Below, piece by piece: positions 26,531-39,100 of a stretch of 64,000 bases of DNA. The position numbers and the translations under genes are program-made. Within the stretch, counting starts at the first letter, position 1; every line of letters starts with the position of its first letter. Source of the DNA: Phoebastria nigripes. Lineage: Eukaryota > Chordata > Aves > Procellariiformes > Diomedeidae. The notes beneath the pieces were generated by a model that had not been told where the DNA came from, did not search any database, and was given only the letters and a program-made list of their open reading frames with translations. The stretch covers positions 1,010,069 to 1,074,068 of the forward strand of contig JAYKAV010000900.1 in assembly GCA_035582835.1 (NCBI GenBank). Direction: 5' to 3'.

Positions 26531-28578
26531 AGGATCCCATCTTACTTACTGGTGTGATTCAAAGGGATAGAGGTTTGATTTGATGCTATCTGTTGTGGTT
26601 CTAGGATCATTGTTGTGTTTACCAGCAACAGAGTACCAGCTAGGTGCTGGTCTTTAGTATGCACGATATGTCCACACCTGATAAGTGATTCCCAGATGAA
26701 TATGTCTATAGCTGATAAATGAAACCAGATTTCTGTAGAAACATCCCAGATTGCCTAGTCTTTACTAACAGAAACCTGTGCACATGTAAAGAGCAAACTA
26801 CTGAAGGACCTTGCAGACACATTGCAGGCGGGGACCTCTATGTGGCTTCCTGTATGCAATGTCATCATGGGTTCCCTCTGACCAAGAGAGAAACCATGCC
26901 AAGCACACAAGTGGTGCACACAAGCAGACACTGCATGACTCTAAATGTAGAGACAAGACAAATCTGCACCCAAAAAAAAAAAAAATCCCGCCTAGGAGAT
27001 TTGCATGTCCAGCACAGTAAATTGCTAACATAAACACTTTTATTGGGTGCCAATATGGCACACACATGTAGTACTTTGAAGTTATACCACTGAGTGCTTT
27101 AGAGTCAGGAAGCAAGATAAAATACTAATTCTGTGAGAAGACTCGCACTACTGAAAACNCTCTGGAAAACACAAGCAAAATGTAGACAAAAACTAGGACT
27201 ACGGAAATGGATACAGGAAAGATTAAGGCCCATCAACATCTGTTCTTTTGCAGCCTTAGGAAATAATATTTTTTGACGTGTCCACGTGGTCCCTACAGAG
27301 GATACTGACCAGTACTCTAGGTTATAGGGCTTCTTTGCCAGTAGGCAACATCCCATAAAAGCCTGTTAGGAAAGGGGTGAGGTTGGGAAGCATTTGGGAA
27401 ACAATTAATATATTGATCAACCTTTAAGTGACAAAAATTCCGCTTTTTCCCACTCATTGTATGTATTTGCCTTTTTGGGAGGTAAGAGGGCTTTTATAAA
27501 CTTCTCAGATTGAACTTGGGTAAATAATACTGACATGCACATCTACGTAATGGTTATCATTGATAAGTTCCTTCCTTTCTCCCCCACTTCCTCCTTCCCT
27601 CACTTCCCTCTCCCTCTTCTTCTCTAAGAAGAACTATTGGGAAGTTGGAAATGTTGTATACCTCAAATAAGAGACTGCCACTTTTAGAAGGCTTAGAAAC
27701 CCTGTTTTGGATGGAAGAGGAAACTTCCTGTCAACAGGTCATAGAAATAAATTCCTTTTCAATTCCAGAAATTTTCATTCTGTTAATCCAAAAAACTATG
27801 TACCTGTGAACAAATAAGTTAGTTAATTCAGTGTACACACATCACTATTACCATCAGAATTCAGTAAGTGTTTGAATTTTTTTCTAATTCTCACAGTATA
27901 TATATTTATGTTTTAATACCTTCTGGAACAAAGTGATGAAATAATAATATTGTGATATTATTTTTATATTTCTAGTAGACTTCCTCCAACCTGATCACAA
28001 AACCTTTCTCAATGATTTTACTACTTGAGCTTAGAAAAGCAACTGCTGGTTAAAACATTGCAATTATTAAGCTATTTTACAGGAGTAGGTTTGGATACAT
28101 GCATTATTAATTACGTTTGTAAGTTAGATTACTCATCATGGTTCAGAGTTGACAAATCACTCGAGAAGAAAATGAATTCCAGTGTTAAGTGGAAGCACAT
28201 TGGACAACTGAGCTCATCAGGATTATCAGTCACCACTGTCACGCAAGGCTAAAGGCGGAAGAAGCAGTCATTTCCTCCTCTTTAAAGCAGGAAAGGTGTT
28301 CATGTGTGGACAGCATTAAAAAGGAAGTCAATAGTAACCCCTCACTTCAATTCCTTATGATAGTTTATTTTTGTCTATATGTCTTAAGGGTTTTATCTTC
28401 TGCCAGTAATGCAAAATTAGATAAATGTTTAGTCACTGATAATACGTTGAAGTCTATTATTTGGTTTTATGGGTTTTGAGCATGAAAATGAGACTAGCAA
28501 GACAGTTTTTTAAAACAGTTAAGTACAGTGGTTTATGATGATGTCATGACCAGAAATTGACTGATCCTGTTCTATTAC
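26531..28578. other. Intergenic sequence between two CR1 copies
   Basis: About 2 kb. It contains a pyrimidine tract (27568-27625), an A-run near 26971-26983 and one unresolved base at 27159. No gene was recognised. Confidence 0.6.
27568..27625. repeat. Polypyrimidine low-complexity tract
   Basis: About 58 bases that are almost all C and T on the plus strand, with many CTTCC and CCCTC steps. Intergenic; no gene adjoins it. Confidence 0.75.
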
Positions 28579-31150
28579 TAGAATAGAATAGAATAGACTA
28601 TTTCAGTTGGAAGGGACCTACAATGATCATCTAGTCCAACTGCCTGACCAATTCAGGGCTGACCAAAAGTTAAAGCAAATTATTAAGAACACTGTCCAAA
28701 TGCCTCTTAAACACTGACAGGCTTGGGGCATCAACCACCTCTCTAGGGAGCCTGTTCCAGTGTTTGACCACCCTCTCGGTAAATAAATGGTTCCTAATGT
28801 CCAGCCTAAACCTCCCCTGGCGCAGCTTTGAACCATTCCCACGCGTCCTATCACTGCATACCAGGGAGAAGAGATCAGCACCTCCCTCTCCACCTCCTCA
28901 GGAAGCTGTAGAGAGCAATGAGGTTGCCCCCCAGCCTCCTTTTCTCCAACCTAGACAAGCCCAAAGTCCTTAGCCGCTCCTCACAGGACATGCCTTCCAG
29001 CCCTTCCACCAGCTTTGTTGCCCTCCTCTCGACACATTCAAGGACCTGAACATCCTTCTTAAACTGTGGGATCCAGAACTGCACACAGTACGCAAGGTGA
29101 GGCCACGCCAATACTGAATACAGCGGGATAATCACCTCTTTTGACCGGCTGGTTATGCTGTGTTTGATGCACCCCAGGATGCGGTTTGCCCTCCTGGTTG
29201 CCGGGGCACACGGCTGGCTCACATCGAGCCTGCTGTCGACCAGCACCCCCAGATCCCTTTCTGTAGGGCTGCTCTCCAGCCACTCCTCTCCCAGTTTGTA
29301 CTTGTGCCCGGTGTTACTCCGTCCTAGGTGCAGAATCCAGCATTTGGACTTGTTAAATTTCATCCCATTAATCATAGCCCAATGCCCCAATCTATCTAGA
29401 TCCCTCTGCAAAGCCTCTTGTCCCTCAAGAGAGTCAACAGCACCTCCCAGTTTGGTATCATCAGCAAGCTTGCTAATACTACATTCAACTCCTGCATCCA
29501 GATCGTTGATAAATATATTGAACCCTATTCTGGCCCCAGAATTGAACCCTGAGGAACACCGCTGGTGACCAGTCACCAGCCAGATGTAGCCCCATTCACT
29601 ACAAGCCTTTGAGACCTGCCATTCAGTCAGTTCTTCACACAGTGCACCGTGACCCCACTCATCCCACAGTTGGACAACTTGTCCAGAAGGATGCTGTGAG
29701 GGACACTATCAAAAGCCTCACTAAAATCCAGAAAAACTATATCCACCGCCCTTCTTGTTATCTGAAACAACACTGGCCAGTTTCAACTCTAATTGAGCTT
29801 TGGCCTTTCGTGCCTTCTCCCTGCATATATGAACCACAGCTCTGAACTCTTCCTGCGAAGCCTGACCTTGCTTCCAGAGATCATACAATTTCTTTTTCCT
29901 CTTGAACTCCATGAGGAGTTCCCTGTTCAGCCAAGCTGGTCTTCTGCCCTGCTTGCTTGGCTTATGACACAGTGGGATTGCCTACTTCTGTGCTTCTAAA
30001 AGGTGGTTCTTAAAAACTGACCAGCACTCGGGGACTCCTAAGCCCTCAAAAGCAGATTCCTAGGGTACTTTGCTAAATAGCTCCCTGAATAGCTTAAAGT
30101 TTGCTCTCCTGGGTAGCAACCCTGCTGTCCTTTTTTCTCATTACACTGAAAATTTTAAACTCAACCATTTCATGATCACTGTGGCCAAGACAGCCACCAT
30201 CACATCCCCCATGAGTCCTTCTCTATTTACAAGTAGCAAGTCCAAGAGGGCATCTTTCCTAGTTGGCTCACTGAGTACCTGTGACAAGAAGTTATCTCCT
30301 ACAAACTTCAAGAATTTCCAAGACCTGCTCATCACAGCAGTATGATATTCCCAGTTGATGTCTGGGAAGTTGAAATCTCCCATAAGGACCATGGCTACCG
30401 ATCCAGAAATTTCTCCTAATTGCCTATAGAATAACTCATCAGTGCTGACATCCTGGCTGGGCGATCATTAGTGGACACCCACTACAACATCTCCTTTGTT
30501 TTCCATCCCCCTAATCCTCACCCAGAGGCTCTCAACCACATCATCACTAACTGTAAGGGCTGTACAATCAAACCTCTCCCTTACATATAGTGCAACACCT
30601 CCACCTCACCTGCCCTGCCTATCCCTCCTGAACAGCCTGTAGCCCTCCATCCTAGCACTCCAATCATGGGACTCATTCCACCAAGTCTCACTAATACGTA
30701 TGATATCGTAGCTCTGGGAGCTGACCAATGCTTCCAGTTCATCCTGTTTATTTCTCATACTGTGTGTGTTGGTGTACAAGCATTTCAGATGCACTCCTCA
30801 GCCCTTGATGCTACCAGGAGCAGTGTAAATGTTCCCACTAGCATTGCCACCCTCAGGCAATGCCATGCCAACCCCTGGCTTACCTGCTGCAATCCTGTTG
30901 GTACCGCCTTCCCCCATCGATTCTAGTTTAAAGCTCTCAATCAGTCCTGACAGCTTACGCCCAAGGACCCAATTTCCCCATCAGGACAGGTGGATCCCAT
31001 CAGGGCCCAGCATACCTTGTCTCTCAAAGGCTCTTCCATGATTTAAAACCCCAAAGTTTTGCCAGAGGCACTAATCCTGGAGCCAGGTATTGATACCCTG
31101 GGCTCGCCTGTTTCTTCCAAAGTCTCCCCCCATTACTGGGAGGACTGTGG
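28579..31150 (-). mobile_element. CR1 LINE with internal reverse-transcriptase deletion, minus strand
   Basis: The 3' end is at the low coordinate, with (GAATA)n and the GGAAGGGACCTACAATGATC-type tail. Minus-strand frames read, from high to low coordinate, a 5' segment (about 30800-31150), an endonuclease domain (LKCLYTNTHSMRNKQDELEA at about 30735-30794, ISETWWNES, GDFNFPDINWEYH near 30350-30380), and the linker (KKLYDLWKQGQASQEEFRAV at about 29830-29900). Next come the C-terminal half of reverse transcriptase ([16 protein letters not shown]) and the thumb (28875-29576). Most of the palm between DNKKG and AVDIVFLDFSEAFD is missing. Inactive. Confidence 0.9.
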
Positions 31151-33929
31151 AAAACACACATTCACCATGTAATGTAATTCCACAGATAAAGTTTTCTCAG
31201 TGAAAGTGCTCAGGCAACTACACCAAGTCCTTGTCCAATTTGTTCCCCATAAACCTCTGTTAACAACAGCAGACACCTAAGTTCTGTTCTATTCTCTCTT
31301 AGCACAATCAGAGGTAAAGTCTAGCAAGTGTATTGATTCATCCTGCGTGTCTTGTGGAAACTGAAAACAAGTTTGCCAACAAAACCTTTTGGCATGTTTC
31401 ACCCATTCATGCTTGTACTTCTAGTGAAAGATGAGTTTTACTGATATTTGTGTAGTATTTCCTGGCTTTTCTTAAGAACACCTCTGGCTTAGTTACTACA
31501 ATTCCTGTTAAGAACAAGGCAGTAAACCAGAAAATCTTTATCAGTGTTAAAATTAACATCAGCCAATCTGCGCTTCAGGTAATTATGTATCAGTGAACAA
31601 GAGGTACTATCCTTAAATTCTAATGATGGGATATTTTATGACAGTACTATGCCAGTACTGGCCCCTTTTAGAGGTGGAAAACATCAGAAGGTAACTCCAG
31701 CTTCCCTTGGAGGTGTCTGAGCCTTGCCTTCCCAAGCCTTTGTAGACTTGGGAATCAAAGGCTGAAAGCTCTGTCTGGGACCTGCAGAATGAATGCCCAT
31801 GGCAGTAGATGAAATGGAGCTTGTATGTATGGTCGTTGCTTCTTACCCTTTTTGGGAGGGGTAATTTTCAGTTTTAGATGGAGTTGGAAAAATAAAGTAT
31901 TGTAAACAGATGATGATATAAATGTTTCAGGGAAAATGAGGTGCTTGAAGTAGCCTGTGCTGGATTAACCCTAGCTCCCAACTTAATTTCACACTTGAGA
32001 GTAGATATTTATCATGCTTCACTTTCTTTCTTTTTCTGAATAATCCCAAGTATTTGCTGCATACTCAGCTCTTTCTTTTACAGACAAAAATCACTCAATA
32101 GCAGATAAATCAATTATACAGACAAAAATCACTCAATAGCAGATAAATCAATTATATTTTGTCTCTCCATTGACTTAGTTGCTATGTTACAAATTATATA
32201 CAAGGTACATTTTGACCATAAAATGCAGTAAGAACATTCACTTCTATATCAGAACAATAATTATTGTACCCTGATGCTCAGGCTCCGCAGGCACTTACCT
32301 CAGCAGAGTCCTGACAATAGGAGCTTCTGTTCGGTGGCATGTACCCCATCAACTATTTTTTGAAAGCAGGGGGGAGAAACAAGTTCCTTTTTCTTATATT
32401 TCTCAGAAGTTGCAGGATCAGCTTAGGTGCTCTGAAACTTTGAAACAAGGCATTGAATTCTTGCTTTGTATAGTGTACCAAGTGAAACAAAAGATCAGAA
32501 AGTGAAAGTGTTAATGACAATGAAGATACACTAATCCTGCTAAAATCTGTCCCTGTACTCCTAGAAGTACATTGACGGATTATTCTTCTAGTCCTGAAGT
32601 TGTTTGGCTTCAGGACTCAGCCTAAAGACTCATTTCTATAATTGACTAGAAGACAATGATTTAGAAAACAAAGAGAATCTGAAAAGCTACTGAATGGTGA
32701 GACAGAATTTTTTAACAGCAGCAGATCAAAGTACACTGATTAGGTACTTTAACGTAAATGTGTTAATCCAGGTATGATGATTTCAAGGAGTTTCTAAAGC
32801 TAAGATTTATTTTAAAATACTATTCAAACAAAACATTGTGTAATTTGTAAGAAGCTAAATCTCTCTCTCCAGACCCTCAACCGTTTTGCAAAAAAGAGCA
32901 AGTTATTTCAGTCACTCTTTAAGTTAATTAGCACAACAGAGCATTACATTTCTATCCAACGAGGTAAAGTGCCTAGCCCAACGTATCCCAGTGGAACTAA
33001 ACATACATCAGTGTAATTCTCTTATAATATCTTGGAAGAATGACTCAGTTTTTCACAGCTAGCCGAGGTCTCATCTTGAGCCATGTCACTATCTAGGGCA
33101 TGCATGTGTAACTTGCAAACTAATAACCAAAAAAGGTCTGGGAGGAGGAGGGAAGGGTGTTAACCATTCTTCCATCATCTCTCTTCAGGGGCTCCCATGC
33201 TCTCCCACATGACAGCTGGAAAAAGCAGAAGAGACCTCTAGTTCTTTTAACAGTGAAATTATAAAACTTCATGGTGTTTGGAATCCACTTATGGCAATAA
33301 ATTTGTCATTAACAGTGATTATTACTGACATTTCTCCCTAAAGGCACTAAAGGAAGAAACTGTCAGTGGTTTTGTTTTTCTTCTCATGCACAAATACTGG
33401 CTGGATTAAATCTCACTGAAATCAGTGGAGTAAGTATCACCCTTTATGGAAAGTAGCTGGAGGAAATCCCTGAGATTTTTAATGGAAAACCAGGGTTGAA
33501 GCAGTCTCAGGAGCAGCCCACATGCCCACCAAATGCAACCAAAGAGTTTCTTAGGAACAGTGAGCTCTGCTGAATATTACTTTGGACAGCAGTGTACGTG
33601 TGTCTTGGTAGCAGCCATCCCAAGAACTCAGGATTTGAAGCCAAAAGCTGCATGTAGCCTGCTGTGAGTTAAGTGAAGCACACAGATACCTAGGGCAGCA
33701 TACTGGAGAGGACACCATACAGTGGGACCCAGCTACCTTGAAAAATCAGGCTAGCTGCTGCTGTGAGGGCAGAGGCAAGTTGTATGGAGTGGTAGCTATT
33801 GCTGGGGAAAGTTGTTTTCACTCTTCTGTTCACAGGAGGAGCAAGTGAGCTTACCTCTGCAGGGCTTGGTCTCTGTTCACCCTATTTCTCAGTCCTACTT
33901 CCTCTACGTTTTGTTATTCAGTGGCAAAA
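31151..33929. other. Intergenic sequence with 38-bp duplication
   Basis: About 2.8 kb with no gene. It holds the perfect tandem duplication at 32081-32156. A segment near 33395-33440 weakly resembles old amniote dispersed repeats. Confidence 0.6.
32081..32156. repeat. Perfect 38-bp tandem duplication
   Basis: Bases 32081-32118 and 32119-32156 are identical, starting CAGACAAAAATCACTCAATA. There are two copies and no spacer. The unit is not microsatellite-like and lies in otherwise unique intergenic sequence. Confidence 0.97.
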
Positions 33930-34098
33930 ACAGTCTATCTCTCAATCCATCCCTGGAAGTACTTAAAAGATGTGTAGATGAGGCGCTTAGGGACATGGTT
34001 TAGTGGGCATAGTGGTGTTGGGTTGATGGTTGNACTCGATGACCTTAGAGGTCTTTTCCAACTTTAATGATTCTATGATTCTACGATTCTATGATTCA
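33930..34098 (+). mobile_element. CR1 LINE 3' end, plus strand
   Basis: Short 3' terminal fragment. It shows the NPSLEVLKRCVDEALRDMV end of ORF2, then the 3' UTR with GATGACCTTAGAGGTCTTTT, and ends in ATTCTATGATTCTACGATTC, the CR1 terminal repeat array. One unresolved base is at 34033. The intact 3' array suggests a fairly recent insertion. Confidence 0.92.
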
Positions 34099-35689
34099 TA
34101 CAGCAAAAGGCAATTTTCCTTGCCTGGGGTCACAGCTTGGAATACAGCTCATTTCAGCTGCAGCCTTAATGAACACAGCAGTACCACCCTCAGAAACATC
34201 TTTGTAAGAGGGCTTTTGAAAGTGCTAATTTAAAAGACTTTTGATGCTATTTTTTAAAATTTATTACTCTGCTGTTCAAGGAAGCAGGAAGTATTACAGT
34301 GTTGTAAACAAACTGAATTGAGTGATTCTCATGCCAGTTTCTTCTCCAAACTAGATTAACCTGCAAGACCAATTTGTGTTTTGTTTTGTTTGCTAGCTTC
34401 TCATGTCAAAGAGAGTAGAAATACAATAAAAAACGGCCATGTGTTGTAAAAAATCCATTTTATCTCATTGGGAGTCTTCTTAAACTACAAGACCTCTCAC
34501 AAGAAATTACCAATATCAGNATGTAAGAGTCACTTTCAGATGTACGTTTTATCTTGGACACTCTTTATGGCCTGACTGAGCTGATAGCAAAGTCAAGGTA
34601 AGATCTTTCAGCTGGACTCAGTAAGTCCACTATTTTTTAAACTTGCTTCACATTCTTATGCAAAGAAAGCAAGATAAAGGCTGATGACATGCCCATAGCA
34701 GACCAAAACGAAATTCATTCTGTGCATTCCAACTGTGTCTTTCTCTCCTCCCACCATTGATTTGGAGAGCTTGTAGGAAAGATATTCTGCTATGCATTTG
34801 TATAGTCTCAGCACAGTGGAAAGTGCAAAGGTCTTTTAATGATAAACTATGTAACGACAAATTTTGCAATCCAGCTTTGAGAATGACAGTGTCAGTGCCC
34901 TTGGTGCCAAGTTCATTCATCACTTGACAACCTGTCTTCAAATGGGAATTCAGAGGACACTCATGATGTTATCCTTGGTGTACATCATCCTGGCCCCATG
35001 AAGTCTTATCCCAATATTCTCAACAGCGATCCTCTTAGCATGTGTTCATAATGTACTTTGACTTAGGTTGTTGGAGCAGAATATGGTTCTGGAAGCGCAG
35101 TTCTCTGGGTTAACAAAATTCATTTTTCTCTGCCATTCATTTTCCTGAGGCTGTTTTCTCTTTTTCTGTAGACCATCTCCACTGAATGAGGCATATGGCT
35201 GCCTACTTCTGGTGGTTCTGGTACCTCAGCTGGCATCTATTTTCTACTCCTATACCCTACTAACGTGCAGTACAGGGGCCAAGGACTGAGGAGACAATCT
35301 GAGAGATTAATCTTGGAGCACTGAGTACAACAGAACAGGTGAAACAATGCAGTAACTGTGCTTTAAACACACGTTTAAAGTACATAATATTTTAAAATTT
35401 GGTCAATTCTTCTGAAAACGTCCAATAAATTTCCTAGGGCTCCAGGCACAGAGCAACAGGTTACAAGCTGCTGGCAGCTTGTGGCAGAGCAAGCTTACAA
35501 ACTCAACCTTTCGTAAATGAAACTTTTGAAAGTGGTTACAACCTTCAGGTTGGTTGCGAAAGTTAGTTGCCAGCCACTTGTAAAGCATTGCCAGACACCA
35601 TGTCGGATCTCCCGCCGCTCCCCAGGAAGTAACCAGCTCCCCAAAACCCACCGGGCATTGCTCCAGGCTTTTGTGCCTCTTACTTGGCG
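34099..35689. other. GDA upstream flank
   Basis: About 1.6 kb of AT-rich sequence before the CpG island. Short open frames only; one unresolved base at 34520. Any distal regulatory elements of GDA here cannot be recognised by eye. Confidence 0.6.
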
Positions 35690-35981
35690 GAAGACCCAAC
35701 CCCGCGGGAGGGGGTCCGGCGGTGGGGGTGGCTGACGGTTTGGGGCAGGGGGCAGCCCGCGCACCTCTGTGCCGCGTCCCCGCCGCCCGCGGACACCTCC
35801 CGCCTCCCGCCCGGCGCCGTCGGGGGAAGGGGAAGGGGGCGGCCCGGCCTCCCGCCCTCCCGCCCTCCCTCCACCGAAACCACTCCTCGAAGAGAAAGTC
35901 ACCAGGGGGTGGGGAAATGGTGACAGCTCCAGGAAGCCGCCGCCGGCACCGGGAGACACCCAGGGGCGGCAGCCCGCCGGC

Positions 35982-36089
35982 NNNNNNNNNNNNNNNNNNN
36001 NNNNNNNNNNNNNNNNNNNNNNNNNNNNNNNNNNNNNNNNNNNNNNNNNNNNNNNNNNNNNNNNNNNNNNNNNNNNNNNNNNNNNNNNN
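35982..36089. other. Assembly gap of 108 N across GDA 5' coding start
   Basis: A run of 108 N inside the most GC-rich part of the window. It hides the start codon, about nine codons and probably part of the 5' UTR. GC-rich first exons of bird genes often fail to sequence or assemble, so this is most likely a technical dropout. Confidence 0.99.
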
Positions 36090-36090
36090 C

Positions 36091-36186
36091 GCCCACGTCT
36101 TCAGGGGGACCTTCGTGCACTCCGGCCCCTCCGCGCCCATGGAGATCCTCCACGGACACCTGCTGGGGGTGGACGACAGCGGGACG
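36091..36186 (+). CDS. GDA: GDA exon 1 (visible coding part)
   Basis: Encodes 32 residues from AHVFRGTFVHS to GVDDSGT, matching human residues 10-41. The donor is gtgagc, phase 0. The upstream coding part and ATG lie in the gap that ends at 36089. The exon sits inside the CpG island. The HVFRGTFVHS stretch is the first beta strand of the amidohydrolase composite domain. Confidence 0.95.
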
Positions 36187-39100
36187 GTGAGCGCGGGGGG
36201 CGAGGGAAGGGGAGTTGCGGGGCGGCTGGTGCGGGCGGCCGGGGGAGGCGTGGGGAGGTGCCCGAGCCGCCGGACCGCGGCGCCGAGCTCCGCTCCGCCG
36301 GGGCGGTGGTCTCCAGGTGTCCCGCTCTCCCCGGCGTCCCCCTGGCTCGGGCTGAAAATGCCCCTCTTCGGCTCCGAGTCCCGGTCGGGGGGTGGTGAGG
36401 GGCAGGGCCGTTTCGCCGGTCGGTAGGGAGAAAGTGGAAAATTTTCGCACTCGAAGTACTCGCCGTCTGTCGGCAAGAGAAAAGAGCCGCGGGGAAAGGA
36501 TTTCATGCTTGCAGGAGCTGGAGAGAACTGGGATGGCGCGTTATCTCCTTGGCACGAGTCTGCAGGTAGCCTAAATCTGTTTTTGAAGTGTGCTAAATGT
36601 TTCCAAAACAGCAGCGCACCTGGACCAGGCATTCTCTCAGATTCTCTTAGTTTTCTTTCAGTTTCACAAGCAGGTTTTTCATTCTCCAAGTATCAAAATA
36701 ATGATTGTGAGTAATTGCAGGGTACCCCCTGTAGTCATGCACAGCCTTCTGAGTGAGGCTTTTTTTTTCTTGTCACAAGAAAAACCAAGGCATATACCTG
36801 TAAAGAGTTAGGAGAATAATGACGTTGGGCATGTTAGTGGTACAAGCCAAGTTTAAAAGAAGTGTTGCACTTACTGATAATGCAGGATTGATTCTGGCAG
36901 GGAAGCTGTATCATTCCCTTAACAATATCACAGGTGAAACTCAGTTGCACAGTGCATGTTGTGTAAGTAGACTGGTAATTTCTTATAGACTCAATAACAT
37001 ATATAGGTACCCTATATATAATAAAAAAAGGTCATTTTCTTTCTTACAGCTTCAGTGTGTCAGGCTTCAGTAGCATTTGAAATCTGTGCAAAGCACACTT
37101 TGAGCCCTTACAGTGTTTATTTTCTCTGTTCATACAGGTCCATGAGGACCTGTTTCAAGACAGCCCTCTTAAAGCTCTTGAGGAGTCTGGTGAAAGGCAT
37201 AGCAAAGTCTATGACAAGCTGTATTTTGATGTATGGGAGGGGAGTAAAAACTTACATAACTATGTATTGGCTGGTGTCAACTAAAAACAATAGAGCTTAA
37301 TGAAAAAAGGGTTTGGTTTGTGTAACTCAGGTGCAGGAGGCAGAAACTCATACCCCATCCCGCGCTCTCTAATGGCAGTTTCCGGAAAAGGGTCCCTACT
37401 CAGCATCCTTAGGAAATCAAGACCTTTAAGTGATTTTCTTGAAAAACAGGTACCTTAGTAAGCTATACCTAGGGATTTGTGCTCTCAGTCACTCTCTTCC
37501 CTTCTCCTAGTGAACAGGGATTCACTGGATATTGTTTTCCTTCCATAAATTGGCACATTCCCATGCAGTTGTTCTAAAAAAAATATTTTCTAGTGAAACA
37601 CTGCTGTCCAAAAATAAAATTCCCACCAGAGTACAGTAACAAGGACTTTCATTTTCTCCTCTTTTTAATACAAATTCTTGACATTTTACTATTCCAGGGT
37701 CTGATACAGTGGGTTTTGGTACCTTTAGCCTATTACTCGTAATTGAACTTCATGCAGAACCTCCACTGGAAGAGGAGTTGGCTTTTCAAGAAGGACATGG
37801 TGGTTAGAAAATTACTTACCTTTACTGTCCAAATTTACACCAAAACTGTTTCAGTATTACTCCCAAAGAAGTAAGTTTAACTAAATAGGTATCGTTCTTT
37901 TGCCTCATGTTGCTGACTCCATCATGGAAAAATCTTGCATGGTCTCTGTCAGGGTGAACAGATCAGCTTTTGTGAACAGCCAGATCCTGTTCTCCAGCAT
38001 GAGTCCCTGCCTGTCCTCCAAGGGACAGGAGCATACTGCTAGCTCCACAGAAACACTGCCCAGACCCCTTCTGCACGTGGGGATACTTGGCTGGTAAAGG
38101 CCATAGATGAAATGTCAGCTCTCTCTGCTTTGCCTGTAGATGAAAAGGGAGCTTTAGCAAGGAAAACGCTGCTGTTGGGTATGCAGACCCAAGTTATTAT
38201 TAAGTTGGCAAAATAAGGACTGTGTTTAACTGAGTGGTTTGCAGAGCAGTGTGGTGCTGCTCTTGAGGAAAGGCAAATAGAAAGAATATAGAGACAGGTG
38301 CAAAATGTGGGTTATCATTGAAATGTTGGTGTAATTAAGTTAGCTGAGTAGAATATTAAGTAAATAGAAGAAGTATTAAGCTAAAAGCTCCCATAAGTGT
38401 TTGATTTAAGCCAGCTGGGAGAGCAAGTGATGTGTGTTAGCTGTACAAGGAGGAAGGTACCAAGGCAACAACATCCATCTGGAGTTTGTTGCTTAGCCTT
38501 TCTCAGAAGGTTGGGCTGTTCATTCAGGAGCTGGGTCTAATAAGTGCTCCTGTCTCTCATCTAGTCTCACATTCCAGTTTTGGGAACTAGGCAAGCAATA
38601 GGCATCATGTCTCTAATTGCAAAAGTCAGCTAATCATTGTGGGAACAAGGAGGGAAGAGAAGCATGTGGGAGGGGAAAGAAGGATGGATGACTTACTCAT
38701 GTTCATTTATGAATGTACAAAGTAACACGGGCACTGTTGGGTCAAAAAAACCTGTGTTCCTTCAGCCAGTATCATTCACTTTCCATTCTTTTGGTAGCAA
38801 AGTTATTTGCACTGTGGTGCTTGGAGCCAGTCAGGGTTTACCGCATCAGGGTTGATGCATAGGTTAGTGGACCAGCTATGTGTTGATGGAGGAGCTTTGG
38901 ACATCTCTTGGCATAAAAAAGGCCTGAGCTAGGCACCAGGGTAGGGAGGTCTCAGCTCCTCATCTTTGGATCCTTTAGCCCCATCACATGGGTGACACAT
39001 CAGATCTGATCAAAGTGTTTGGGCACTGGTGTTAGCAGCCNTTGATCCTGCTTTTTGTGATACACCTTTTCCAAAATGCTGGTTATTGTCCTTGACTTCC

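Larger units (their letters stand above)
35690..36500 (+). promoter_or_regulatory. GDA: CpG-island promoter of GDA (TATA-less)
   Basis: Base composition changes sharply from AT-rich intergenic DNA to very GC- and CpG-rich sequence around GDA exon 1. No TATA box is visible. GC boxes (GGGGCGG type) occur at 35835-35842 and 35963-35969 upstream of the exon, with more in early intron 1. A CpG-island promoter with dispersed initiation is the expected arrangement. The exact start site cannot be read, and part of the 5' UTR is in the gap. Confidence 0.8.

Noticed and set aside
28875..29576. A 233-codon minus-strand frame as a host gene
   Set aside because: It is the C-terminal part of CR1 ORF2 (LADDTKLGG and thumb motifs), part of a decayed retroelement.
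35671..36426. Plus-strand open frames of about 200-250 codons across the same island
   Set aside because: They run through the gap and past the exon 1 donor. Only the AHVFRG...GT segment matches GDA; the rest is untranslated or intronic GC-rich sequence.
35403..36689. Long minus-strand open frame (428 codons) across the GDA CpG island
   Set aside because: It is open because the region is GC-rich and because the N gap contains no stops. Its composition is Pro/Arg/Gly-rich and has no domain. It is antisense to genuine GDA exon 1.
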